From Flavobacteriales bacterium (lineage in GTDB: Bacteria > Bacteroidota > Bacteroidia > Flavobacteriales_E > Vicingaceae): a stretch of DNA of 64,000 bases. Below are positions 42,170-50,453 of this stretch, piece by piece. The notes under the pieces were generated by a model, which was not told the DNA's origin, searched no databases, and saw nothing but the letters and a program-made list of their open reading frames with translations. The stretch is taken from contig JACJZB010000006.1 of NCBI GenBank assembly GCA_020635815.1, positions 1-64,000 of the forward strand, written 5' to 3'. A program made the translations under genes and the position numbers. Each line of letters starts with the position of its first letter. Positions within the stretch are counted from its first letter, which is position 1.

Positions 42170-44779
42170 TTAAAAGCTAACTTTCGATACTTTTTTACCT
42201 CTCGATAGTTTCTTAGCTGCACTTGATTTTCCTTTCTTTTTGTTTTCTGCTTGTCCGCTCGACTTTATTGAAAAACCTGCTGCTTTCATTTGTGCTTCTT
42301 GTTCAGCTTTCTCTACTTCTGCTTTTGCTTTCGCTTTAGCCTCTGCTTCAAGTTGTGCTGCTATTCGAGCTTCTTCCATTGCTTTTAATTCAGCATCGCG
42401 TTTTGCTTGCTCTTCAGCCATCTTTAAGTTTAAAGCTTCTTGCTCTTTTTCAGCTGCAAGCTGAGCCTCTCTAGCTGCTTTTGCTTCAGATTCTGCTTTC
42501 TCTTTCGCTAATCGTTCCTCTTCTTGCTTTTTCGCTTGAGCTTCTGCTTCTGCTTTAGCCTTTGCTTCGGCTGCTGCTGCTGCCTTAGCCTCTGCTTCGG
42601 CTTTCTCTTTCGCTAATCGTTCTTCTTCTTGCTTCTTCGCTTGAGCCTCTGCTTCTGCTTTAGCCTTTGCTTCGGCTGCTGCTGCTGCCTTAGCCTCTGC
42701 TTCGGCTTTCTCTTTCGCTAATCGTTCTTCTTCTTGCTTCTTCGCTTGGGCCTCTGCTTCTGCTTTAGCTTTGGCTTCAGCTTCTGCTGCTGCCTTTGCT
42801 TCGGCTTCCGCTTTCTCTTTTGCCAATCGTTCTTCTTCTTGCTTTTTCGCTTGAGCCTCTGATTCCGCTTTTGCTTTTGCTTCTGCCTCTGCTGCTGCTT
42901 CCGCTTTCTCTTTCGCTTTCTCTTTTGCCAATCGTTCCTCTTCTTGTTTCTTCGCTTGGGCTTCTGATTCTGCTTTAGCCATTGCTTCTGCTGCTGCTGC
43001 TACTTTTGCTGCTGCTTCCGCTTTCTCTTTTGCTAAACGTTCTTCTTCTTGCTTTTTCACTTGAGCTTCTGATTCTGCTTTAGCTTTTGCTTCGGCTGCT
43101 GCTGCTGCCTTAGCCTCTGCTTCGGCTTTCTCTTTCGCTAATCGTTCTTCTTCTTGCTTCTTCGCTTGGGCCTCTGCTTCTGCTTTAGCTTTGGCTTCAG
43201 CTTCTGCTGCTGTCTTTGCTTCGGCTTCCGCTTTCTCTTTCGCTAATCGTTCTTCTTCTTGTCTTTTGGCTTCTTGTGCCAATCTTGCTTTTTCTTCAGC
43301 TTCTTTAGCCGCTTTTGCTTCAGCAGCTGCTTTCTCTTTTGCCAATCGTTCCTCTTCTTGTTTCTTCGCTTGGGCTTCTGCTTCTTCTTTAGCCTTGGCT
43401 TCGGCTGCTGCTTTAGCTTTGACTTCTTCTTCCGCTTTCTCTTTCGCTAATCGTTCTTCTTCTTGCTTCTTCGCTTGGGCTTCTGCTTCTGCTTTAGCTT
43501 TGGCTTCTGCCTCTGCTGCTGCTTTTGCTTCGGCTTCCGCTTTCTCTTTCGCTAATCGTTCTTCTTCTTGCTTTTTCGCTTGGGCTTCTGCTTCTGCTTT
43601 AGCCTTGGCTTCTGCCTCTGCTGCTGCTTTTGCTTCGGCTTCCGCTTTCTCTTTCGCTAATCGTTCTTCTTCTTGCTTTTTCGCTGCAGCTTCGGCTTCC
43701 GATTTTGCTTTTGCTTCTGCTTCTGCTGCTGCCTTTGCTTCAGCTTCCGCTTTCTCTTTCGCTAATCGTTCTTCTTCTTGCTTTTTCGCTTGAGCTTCTG
43801 CTTCCGATTTTGCCTTTGCTTCGGCTTCGGCCTTAGCTTTTGCTTCTGCTTCCGCTTTCTCTTTTGCCAATCGTTCTTCTTCTTGCTTTTTCGCTGCAGC
43901 TTCGGCTTCGGCTTTTGCTTTTGCTTCGGCTTCTGCCTTAGCCTTAGCCTCTGCTTCGGCTTTCTCTTTTGCCAATCGTTCTTCTTCTGCTTTTTTTGCT
44001 GCAGCTTCCGCCTCTGCTTTTGCTTTTGCTTCGGCTTCGGCTTTTGCTTTTGCTTCAGCTTCGGCTCTTTCTGCCTCTTCTTTTTTCTTTACAGCTGTTT
44101 CCATTAAAACCAACCTGTCTTTTGGTTCTTGTTTTGTTGGATCTAAACTAACTGCTCTTTGATAGGCCACTTTAGCAGTTTCAAAATCTTTCTTAAAAAA
44201 AGCTTTATCCCCTTCTTTCATCGCTTCATTAAATTGTTCTTTTTTTAACCTTTCTGCCTCTTCTGCTTTTTTAATATTGTCTTTATATGTTGATAAAACA
44301 GTGTTTAATCGCTGAGCAATTGGTGCTGTATATCCCATATCCCAATCAATTTCATTTTTTTGTGAGATGTAACTCGCCTTACCAATAGGTTGATTTAAAA
44401 ATGCAACATCTAAATCTTTATTATTCTTAAATAAAGTCATCTCAACAAACAAATCATTCATTTTTGTTCGTTTATCAGGATGAACGCCTTTAGTGCTTAC
44501 TAATATCTTTTTAGGAACAAAACCTGCCTTTTCGTATAACACAGTAAACTCATGCTCAAAATCTACAAAAACTTCATATTTACCTTTTCCATCGGAAACT
44601 ACATTGGTTACATATTTTCCATTTTCTGTCACTTTAATACTCACACCCGACATAATATCTCCACTAAAATACTCTGTAACTTCACCACTTATTAAAAGTT
44701 TATCTGCATTATCGTCCTGAGCTAAAACAACTGAGTATAAAAAGGTTACAACTAATATTGATAAAATATATTTATACAT
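42170..44779 (-). CDS. Secreted/periplasmic protein with fifteen 35-residue Ala/Glu/Lys helical repeats
   Basis: 869 residues. A signal peptide (ILSILVVTFLYSVVLAQ) is followed by a carboxypeptidase-regulatory-like beta domain (about 27-118, EVTEYFSGDIMSGVSIKV), a linker, one or two TPR helices (about 183-225, EGDKAFFKKDFETAKVAYQRA), and a highly charged region (265-788) of fifteen repeats each starting EEERLAKEKA. The C-terminus is basic (KKKGKSSAAKKLSRGKKVSK). The repeats predict a continuous single alpha-helix or Ala-rich coiled coil of about 525 residues, roughly 79 nm if extended. It may span envelope layers or form a stalk, as TolA-like helices do; function is unknown. The upstream end of an operon with the phosphatase gene. 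Confidence 0.82.
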   Translation of the reverse strand: MYKYILSILVVTFLYSVVLAQDDNADKLLISGEVTEYFSGDIMSGVSIKVTENGKYVTNVVSDGKGKYEVFVDFEHEFTVLYEKAGFVPKKILVSTKGVHPDKRTKMNDLFVEMTLFKNNKDLDVAFLNQPIGKASYISQKNEIDWDMGYTAPIAQRLNTVLSTYKDNIKKAEEAERLKKEQFNEAMKEGDKAFFKKDFETAKVAYQRAVSLDPTKQEPKDRLVLMETAVKKKEEAERAEAEAKAKAEAEAKAKAEAEAAAKKAEEERLAKEKAEAEAKAKAEAEAKAKAEAEAAAKKQEEERLAKEKAEAEAKAKAEAEAKAKSEAEAQAKKQEEERLAKEKAEAEAKAAAEAEAKAKSEAEAAAKKQEEERLAKEKAEAEAKAAAEAEAKAKAEAEAQAKKQEEERLAKEKAEAEAKAAAEAEAKAKAEAEAQAKKQEEERLAKEKAEEEVKAKAAAEAKAKEEAEAQAKKQEEERLAKEKAAAEAKAAKEAEEKARLAQEAKRQEEERLAKEKAEAEAKTAAEAEAKAKAEAEAQAKKQEEERLAKEKAEAEAKAAAAAEAKAKAESEAQVKKQEEERLAKEKAEAAAKVAAAAEAMAKAESEAQAKKQEEERLAKEKAKEKAEAAAEAEAKAKAESEAQAKKQEEERLAKEKAEAEAKAAAEAEAKAKAEAEAQAKKQEEERLAKEKAEAEAKAAAAAEAKAKAEAEAQAKKQEEERLAKEKAEAEAKAAAAAEAKAKAEAEAQAKKQEEERLAKEKAESEAKAAREAQLAAEKEQEALNLKMAEEQAKRDAELKAMEEARIAAQLEAEAKAKAKAEVEKAEQEAQMKAAGFSIKSSGQAENKKKGKSSAAKKLSRGKKVSKVSF
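42416..43987 (-). repeat. Fifteen tandem ~105-bp repeats in the long-helix gene
   Basis: The repeat encodes a 35-residue unit (five heptads) with consensus start KKQEEERLAKEK; one unit is 33 residues. Units vary mainly at Ala/Glu/Lys positions. The region is much richer in GC and in GCT/GCC/GAA/AAA codons than its neighbours. Confidence 0.92.
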
Positions 44780-44804
44780 GAAAATTATAATTCTTAGTAA
44801 ATTG

Positions 44805-44812
44805 CAAATTTA
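44805..44812 (-). promoter_or_regulatory. -7 box for the long-helix/phosphatase operon
   Basis: Minus-strand TAAATTTG matches TAnnTTTG, 25 bp upstream of the ATG at 44779. Confidence 0.5.
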
Positions 44813-44825
44813 AATTAAAGCTTGT

Positions 44826-44833
44826 TATTTTTG
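44826..44833 (+). promoter_or_regulatory. -7 box for the wbqC-like gene
   Basis: TATTTTTG matches TAnnTTTG, 20 bp before the ATG at 44854; TTG at 44802-44804 lies 21 bp upstream of it as a possible -33 element. Confidence 0.55.
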
Positions 44834-44853
44834 GTGGCAAGTTACAATTTTCT

Positions 44854-45480
44854 ATGATGAAAACCTACTCTACATTTTCTTGTTGTTACCTCCCTCCAAT
44901 TGAATATTTTTATTATTTAACCCTAGATAATCATGCCATAATTGACGTTAACGAAAACTTTGTTAAACAAACTTACCGTAATCGTTGCTCCATATTAAGT
45001 CCTAATGGTAAATTAGATTTAGTTATTCCGCTTTTAAAAAAAGGAAAACAAACTAAAATTAAAAATATAAAAATTGCCTACTATGAAAATTGGCAAAAGG
45101 TTCATTGGAAATCGATAGAAGCCGCTTACCGAAGTTCTCCTTATTTTGAATATTATGAAGACGAATTTAAACCTTTGTTTTTAGATGAAAGACCTGAACT
45201 TTTAATCGATTTTAATTTAAAATTAATTCATAAAATAATTGAGCTTATTGGTATTCCTGTAGAACTAGTTATTTCAGAGAAATACATAGATAAAGACGAA
45301 AATGATGCTGATTATCGGTTTATCTCACCCAAAAAGAAACCAAATCTAACTTTTGAAGAATACATTCAAGTATTTAGCGATAAAACTGGTTTTAACACAA
45401 ACCTTAGTATTTTAGATTTACTATTTAATGAAGGGCCAAATACTAAAAACTATCTAGTTGCTTGTGTGGAAGTGCACTAA
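44854..45480 (+). CDS. WbqC family protein
   Basis: 208 residues. WbqC-like signature at the start (CCYLPPIEYFYYL), then KQTYRNRCSILSPNGKLDLVIPL and SIEAAYRSSPYFEYYEDEF. Members are found in surface-polysaccharide loci of some bacteria but the activity is not established. It runs alone here, with no glycan genes nearby, and its 3' end overlaps the convergent kinase gene by 27 bp. Confidence 0.88.
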   Translation: MMKTYSTFSCCYLPPIEYFYYLTLDNHAIIDVNENFVKQTYRNRCSILSPNGKLDLVIPLLKKGKQTKIKNIKIAYYENWQKVHWKSIEAAYRSSPYFEYYEDEFKPLFLDERPELLIDFNLKLIHKIIELIGIPVELVISEKYIDKDENDADYRFISPKKKPNLTFEEYIQVFSDKTGFNTNLSILDLLFNEGPNTKNYLVACVEVH

Positions 45481-46290
45481 TTCATCAATTGGGCTTTTTA
45501 CAATTTTTCCTATTTCAACTTCATTATGAAGTGCCACTTCTTTTAATTGTTTACTAAAAACATTTGCGATAGAACCTACCAAATTTAGTGGATATTTCTT
45601 GTAATTTTTATACTTACAAATGGTTAAATCAAAAAAATGTTGAAAGCAAATTTTTACTAATTCATCCATCTCAGATTCATCTTCATGTTTTTTTATAAAT
45701 AGAGTAAACTGAGCTAAATATCGATTAGGTAATGCTTCTTTATAAACAGCATTTAAAATAGTATGTAAACTAAGGGAGTATTCTTTCTCCAATTCCTCAG
45801 ATAAGTTACTCGATAACTCTTTGTTTAAGTATTTCTTAATTAACGTTTTCCCCATATCTACGCCACTACCTTCATCTCCTAAGATGTAACCTAAAGCAGG
45901 AATATTTGATATGATATTTTCTCCATCAAACAAACAAGAATTAGAGCCTGTGCCTAAAATTGCAGACATCCCAGCATTTTTACCACATGTTGCTCTGGCA
46001 GCAGCTAATAAATCGTGATTTACTTCAACTCTTGCATTTTTAAAAAATTGAAGTAGTGCACTTTTTATGAAATCACTTTTTTCTGTGGATGAACATCCAG
46101 CCCCATAAAAATATACCTGAGTAATTAGACTTGATTTTTCTTTTAATGCTGAAGCATTTAATTCGTTTAAAACTTGAGCAACAGACACATGGTAAGGATT
46201 AAAGCCTATGGTTTTAAAAGGTAATATTTCAGTACCTGCAACCAATCTCCAATCTGTTTTTGTTGAGCCACTATCTGCTATTAATATCAT
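45454..46290 (-). CDS. BadF/BadG/BcrA/BcrD-type ATPase, N-acetylglucosamine kinase-like
   Basis: 278 residues with the ASKHA fold: phosphate-1 motif ADSGSTKTDWRL (5-16), GAGCSSTEK, phosphate-2 segment LGTGSNSCLFDG and GYILGDEGSG. The family includes N-acetylglucosamine kinases that phosphorylate recovered cell-wall sugars, and the length fits that group better than the benzoyl-CoA reductase activators. Substrate not proven. Converges on and overlaps the wbqC-like gene by 27 bp. Confidence 0.82.
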   Translation of the reverse strand: MILIADSGSTKTDWRLVAGTEILPFKTIGFNPYHVSVAQVLNELNASALKEKSSLITQVYFYGAGCSSTEKSDFIKSALLQFFKNARVEVNHDLLAAARATCGKNAGMSAILGTGSNSCLFDGENIISNIPALGYILGDEGSGVDMGKTLIKKYLNKELSSNLSEELEKEYSLSLHTILNAVYKEALPNRYLAQFTLFIKKHEDESEMDELVKICFQHFFDLTICKYKNYKKYPLNLVGSIANVFSKQLKEVALHNEVEIGKIVKSPIDELVHFHTSN

Positions 46291-46352
46291 TAATTAAAGT
46301 TATGATTAAATAAATACCTTTTAATTACTAAGAAATTCAATATATTAATTGG

Positions 46353-46360
46353 TAGTTTTG
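46353..46360 (+). promoter_or_regulatory. -7 box for slyD
   Basis: TAGTTTTG matches TAnnTTTG and lies 16 bp upstream of the ATG at 46377. Confidence 0.5.
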
Positions 46361-46376
46361 CCCAAAATTAAAGAAT

Positions 46377-46880
46377 ATGAATGATATTAAAAACAAAGTA
46401 ATTTCAGTAAATTACAACTTATTTAAAGACACCGCTGAAGGTGAAATGATTGAATCTACAGAAGGTAAAGCACCTTTAACTTTCCTTTCGGGAATGGGAC
46501 AAATGATTCCTGATTTTGAAAACAATGTAGTAAACCTTAACGTAGGTGATACTTTTTCTTTTGGTATTAAAGCTGAAAATGCTTACGGTTCTAAAACAGA
46601 TGAAGCTATTATGGATTTACCACAAGATATTTTTATGCAAGATGGTAAATTAGTGGATGAAGTTAAGCCAGGTAATATGTTACCATTACAAGACCAAAAC
46701 GGAGGAGTTGTTCCTGCAATTGTTGTAAAAATAAACGAAACTACTGTAACAATGGATTTAAACCATCCTTTAGCTGACCAAGATTTACATTTTACAGGTA
46801 ATGTTGTTGAAGTAAGAGAAGCTACTGCTGATGAAATTAGCCACGGACATGTTCATGGTGAAGGCGGAGTGCAACACTAA
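46377..46880 (+). CDS. slyD: FKBP-type peptidyl-prolyl cis-trans isomerase, SlyD type
   Basis: 167 residues. FKBP core with an inserted-flap (IF) domain typical of SlyD: PLTFLSGMGQMIPDFENNV, FGIKAENAYGSKTDEAIMDLP, and NHPLADQDLHFTGNVVEVREAT. The C-terminal tail contains HGHVHGEGGVQH, a short metal-binding histidine-rich end. It catalyses prolyl isomerisation and has chaperone activity; the tail may bind nickel or other metals. Confidence 0.92.
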   Translation: MNDIKNKVISVNYNLFKDTAEGEMIESTEGKAPLTFLSGMGQMIPDFENNVVNLNVGDTFSFGIKAENAYGSKTDEAIMDLPQDIFMQDGKLVDEVKPGNMLPLQDQNGGVVPAIVVKINETTVTMDLNHPLADQDLHFTGNVVEVREATADEISHGHVHGEGGVQH

Positions 46881-46902
46881 ATAAAAATATAATTGATTAA
46901 AG

Positions 46903-46930
46903 AGGCTAACCATTTTGGTTAGCCTTTTTT
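46903..46930 (+). terminator. Terminator after slyD
   Basis: AGGCTAACC pairs with GGTTAGCCT around a five-base loop, followed by eight or more T residues. Confidence 0.92.
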
Positions 46931-47018
46931 TTATCAAAACTTATCGTTTTTAATTAACAACTCTTGACTTTATCGTAAAAAACAGCTAACTAAGAACTGA
47001 GTTAAAAAACAAGCTTTA

Positions 47019-47823
47019 TTAAGCTAATTTTGAAACAAAGTTCTCATCATAAGGCAGTCCTGATTTTGCAATAGCGAATGATTGTTTTAATAACTTATTA
47101 GATACTGCAATTAAAGCCAATTTCTTACTTTTTCCTTTACCGACTAATCGCTCATAAGTTTCTCGACAACCTTTATTTTGTTTACAAGCTGAAAAAGCAC
47201 ATAAAAACAATAAATTTCTAAGTCTTTTATTACCAACCTTACTTATTCTACCTCCCACACTACTTCCTGAATGCTTTATTGTTGGTGTTATACCAGTATA
47301 ACTACACAATTGTGAAGCTGTCTCAAATCTTGAAAAACCATCCGTAATTACAATTATAATCCGACGGAACTCCCAAAACCTCTTCTCCTTTCTTTTTATT
47401 TTTTGTGGATGTAAGTTTTTTTAAATAAATAGCTAACAAACTAAATAGCTGTAAACATTCACTTTGAACTGCTTTGGGAGCTGTATATAAAGGCACTTCT
47501 TGTTGAATCCCATATTCACAAATTAATTTTGAATCACTCTTATCTGTCTTTACTTTCGACAATTTCATCTGTATAAATCGTTTCACCGATAATGGATTTA
47601 CGACTGACACCTTTACTCCGTGATTGTAAAGATAAGCTGCTAAACAATAATGATAATAACCTGTTGCTTCCATAACAACTAATACTCCTTTAGGTAATAA
47701 TTTAAAAAAAGAAGTAAACCCTTTTTCCGCATTACTAAACTGTCCATAACCTGTTTTCGATCCGTAATAATCAAATACATCTTTACTATTGTCTACTCCA
47801 TAAATTTCTGTATATTTATCCAT
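47019..47823 (-). pseudogene. IS110-family transposase remnant, internally deleted and frameshifted
   Basis: Two pieces of one transposase. The N-terminal piece (47323-47823) carries the RuvC-like DEDD domain: D11 in YGVDNSKDVFD, E52 in VVMEATGYYH, D94 and D97 in KTDKSDSKL; it continues to KKKGEEVLGVPS and then leaves frame. The C-terminal piece (47019 to about 47345), in another frame, resumes at ITDGFSRFETASQLCSYTG and has SGSSVGG and ISKVGNKRLRNLLF of the IS116/IS110/IS902 domain, ending KSGLPYDENF. The helical linker between GVPS and ITDGF (normally several tens of residues) is missing, so this is a decayed copy. IS110 elements have no terminal inverted repeats; the left and right ends are not defined here. 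Confidence 0.9.
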
Positions 47824-48100
47824 AATAACTGTTTTTTGAAAGAACCAACTACTCTTGTTTCAACAACTTAAAACGAGGTCCAAGCCTCACAGAACTGACC
47901 GAAATTTTAGTAGTAAAAGAGAAGGGATTATCAAAGTTCTCGAGATCTAGGTCTCATCGTTTAACTTAACCTTTTTCTTCTCTTTTGTTCTTTCTGGTTA
48001 AACTCTTAAATTTATAAAATGTAAACTTAAGTCGGTTAACACTTTGTGTAAAGAACATTAAAACGTTCCAAATAAAGGGAGTTAAACAAAAAGCTACAAA
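47824..48100 (-). ncRNA. Region 5' of the IS110 remnant, candidate bridge-RNA region
   Basis: About 280 bp without a gene lies upstream of the transposase start, the position where IS110-type elements encode their bridge RNA. Short paired elements are visible (GAGGTC with GCCTC near 47874-47887; CGAGATCTAGGTCTCATCG around 47941-47959). The assignment is by position only; the loops that would match donor and target DNA were not identified. Confidence 0.3.
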
Positions 48101-48116
48101 TAAAAATCTTTAAATT

Positions 48117-49043
48117 ATGAATAGAATTATTCTTTTTATGTTTTTCCTTATTTGTACAAAGGTTTCCACATCTCAAGTTACTTTTACAGATTTAAACAAT
48201 AAATGGTATGTCGTAAAATCATTTCCAGATGGAAACATTCAAAATCCCTCATTTATAGCAACCACCACCACATTATATGCAAATACTGGAGATTCCATCA
48301 TTAATAATGAAACTTGGACAAAAATAGGCTCTACTCAAGATTCATCACTCTCCTTAGTTAATTACAACAATTTAGGAATGACAAAAGTTTATCAGAACTA
48401 TATCCTTTTTATTGAGCAAGGAGCTACCTCAATTGATACTATTTACAATTTTAATATTAATATTGGTGATTCCATTCTATATAATTTTAACTCTTCACTC
48501 CCTACATATCTATATCTAGATTCTATTGACAGCACTTTAATCAATGGTTTTTATCATAAAGTATTCTATTTTAACAACGTTGACTTCCCTCTTTGTTGCT
48601 CGGTTAAAGAAGTCTGGATAGAAGGTATAGGTAGCCTTCATGGACCACTTTTTCCATTTTACCCTAAAATATTAGAAATAGAATCTTATAATGAAGGAAA
48701 TGATTTAAGTTGCTTTACACAAGATGACATATCTACATGGAATCACCCAGATTACAATAATTGTTATATAAATATCGTCTTAAATATTGATCAAAATAGT
48801 TTAAGTAAAAATATACTCTTTTATCCTAATCCTACAAAAGGATTTCTGACTATTGATATTAGACATATATATAAAAATATAAACATCAAAATTACAAACA
48901 TTGTAGGTCAAGAAGTTTTAACTAAAACTTTTAGTAACACTAATAAAATACCTATTAATATACAAGAACAAGAAGATGGGATATATTTTATTCATATTCA
49001 ATGTGGTTCAATAAACACAGTTTTAAAAATTATTAAAAAATAA
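48117..49043 (+). CDS. Small T9SS secreted protein with type A sorting domain
   Basis: 308 residues. Signal peptide ends near VSTSQ (residue 20), then a domain of about 210 residues with no recognised family (GDSIINNETWTKIGS, SVKEVWIEGIGSLHGP), and a C-terminal T9SS type A sorting domain (LFYPNPTKGFLTIDI, then GIYFIHIQ and a basic end KIIKK). Similar short proteins are abundant in Flavobacteriales, often with unknown role. Adjacent to the IS110 remnant. Confidence 0.85.
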   Translation: MNRIILFMFFLICTKVSTSQVTFTDLNNKWYVVKSFPDGNIQNPSFIATTTTLYANTGDSIINNETWTKIGSTQDSSLSLVNYNNLGMTKVYQNYILFIEQGATSIDTIYNFNINIGDSILYNFNSSLPTYLYLDSIDSTLINGFYHKVFYFNNVDFPLCCSVKEVWIEGIGSLHGPLFPFYPKILEIESYNEGNDLSCFTQDDISTWNHPDYNNCYINIVLNIDQNSLSKNILFYPNPTKGFLTIDIRHIYKNINIKITNIVGQEVLTKTFSNTNKIPINIQEQEDGIYFIHIQCGSINTVLKIIKK

Positions 49044-49224
49044 ATTCCCACACCATATTAAAAAACTTGAAGCTCCCCTTTTAATTGATTCCTCAATTTA
49101 CCTCTCCATTTTTTATTGATTAAAGAAACTGTTAAAGCTATCTTAACTCTATTTATTACTAACATTAACAACGAAGCAAAAAATAAATACAATAGATAGA
49201 AGGGAAATTATTACCTAAAAAAAC

Positions 49225-49232
49225 TAAGTTTG
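49225..49232 (+). promoter_or_regulatory. -7 box for tpx
   Basis: TAAGTTTG matches TAnnTTTG and lies 25 bp upstream of the ATG at 49258. Confidence 0.5.
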
Positions 49233-49257
49233 TATAAACTTAAAAACCAAAACTAAT

Positions 49258-49755
49258 ATGTCGAAAATAACCTTAAAAGGAAATGAAATAAATACTGTTG
49301 GTGAGTTGCCAGCAGTAGGTTCAAAAGCTAAAGATTTTAAATTAATAGGAGGAGATTTAGCTCCAAAATCGTTAAATGATTTTAGCGGAAACAAACTAAT
49401 TTTAAACATTTTTCCGAGTATTGATACGGGAACTTGTGCAGCATCTGTTCGTAACTTTAACAAAGAAGCTACTAACCTAACCAACACAAAGGTATTATGT
49501 ATCTCTAGAGATTTACCATTCGCTCAAAAGCGTTTTTGTGGTGCTGAAGGTATTGAAAATGTAGTTATGCTTTCTGATTTTAAAACAGGTCAGTTTGGTA
49601 AAGATTATGGGTTAGAAATTTTAGATGGTCCATTAGCTGGATTAAATTCAAGATGTATTGTTATTCTCAACGAAGAAGGTGATGTAATATATACTGAACA
49701 AGTACAAGAAACTACGGAAGAGCCCAATTACGAAAAAGCTTTAAATAGTCTTTAA
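49258..49755 (+). CDS. tpx: Thiol peroxidase (Tpx)
   Basis: 165 residues, an atypical 2-Cys peroxiredoxin that reduces peroxides with thioredoxin. Peroxidatic C60 in PSIDTGTCAAS and resolving C94 in KRFCGAEG, plus the N-terminal KGNEINTVGELPAVG typical of Tpx. Length normal. The MOSC gene starts 10 bp after it, so they may be cotranscribed. Confidence 0.96.
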   Translation: MSKITLKGNEINTVGELPAVGSKAKDFKLIGGDLAPKSLNDFSGNKLILNIFPSIDTGTCAASVRNFNKEATNLTNTKVLCISRDLPFAQKRFCGAEGIENVVMLSDFKTGQFGKDYGLEILDGPLAGLNSRCIVILNEEGDVIYTEQVQETTEEPNYEKALNSL

Positions 49756-49765
49756 ATAAATTTTC

Positions 49766-50386
49766 TTGGAAGTAATTTCAACAAATATTGCCATTCCTAC
49801 CTCGATAAATTGGAATGGAGAAAAAGTAGAAACAGGTATTTATAAAACGCCTGTTTCTACCTCTTTATTTTTAAGAAAAAGTGGAGTTAAGGACGATCAT
49901 GTAATTGATCAAAAACATCATGGAGGCGAGCATAAGGCTTGTTATTTTTATGCAGCTAATCATTATGAATATTTTAAAGTTCTTTACCCTAATATTGAAT
50001 GGAAACATGGTATGTTTGGTGAAAACTTAACCATCGATAATTTTGAAGAAACTAACATTAGGATTGGCGATACTTTTAAAATTGGAACAGCCATAATTCA
50101 GGTCTCAGAACCTCGTAAACCTTGTTATAAACTTGGTATTCGCTTTAACAATCAAAAAATATTGAATGATTTTATTCAATCTTCTTACTCTGGGTTTTAT
50201 GTTAGAATTTTGCAAGAAGGAGAAGTTAAAATTGGAGATTCGTTAGAGTTGATTAAACGAAATCCAAACGATTTATCTGTAGAAGATGTTTTTAGTTTAT
50301 TATCGTACAACAAAGACAATGAACTGCTTAAACAAGTAATAAGAGAAGAACCTTTACTCTCAGAAAAGTACAGGAATTCAATCTAA
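49766..50386 (+). CDS. MOSC domain protein (YiiM-like)
   Basis: 206 residues starting at TTG. MOSC beta-barrel of the YiiM group: DHVIDQKHHGGEHKACYFY, MFGENLTI and ISEPRKPCYKLGIRF-like segment with the conserved cysteine (VSEPRKPCYKLG). YiiM of E. coli reduces 6-hydroxylaminopurine with a molybdenum cofactor; the same role is plausible but unproven. A helical 3-alpha extension ends the protein, as in YiiM. Confidence 0.86.
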   Translation: MEVISTNIAIPTSINWNGEKVETGIYKTPVSTSLFLRKSGVKDDHVIDQKHHGGEHKACYFYAANHYEYFKVLYPNIEWKHGMFGENLTIDNFEETNIRIGDTFKIGTAIIQVSEPRKPCYKLGIRFNNQKILNDFIQSSYSGFYVRILQEGEVKIGDSLELIKRNPNDLSVEDVFSLLSYNKDNELLKQVIREEPLLSEKYRNSI

Positions 50387-50453
50387 AAATTAGAAACATC
50401 TTACTTTATCGGCTTTTAATAGTAATTTTACACTATCTATTTTAGCACTATTT

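Noticed and set aside
43191..43793. Plus-strand 200-codon frame of ASA/CFF composition
   Set aside because: It repeats with the 105-bp units of the opposite gene and has no independent evidence.
42240..44151. Several long plus-strand frames rich in Ser/Ala or Leu opposite the long-helix gene
   Set aside because: They are antisense shadows of the low-complexity Ala/Glu/Lys codons; composition follows from the complementary repeats and no signal, start context or known domain is present.
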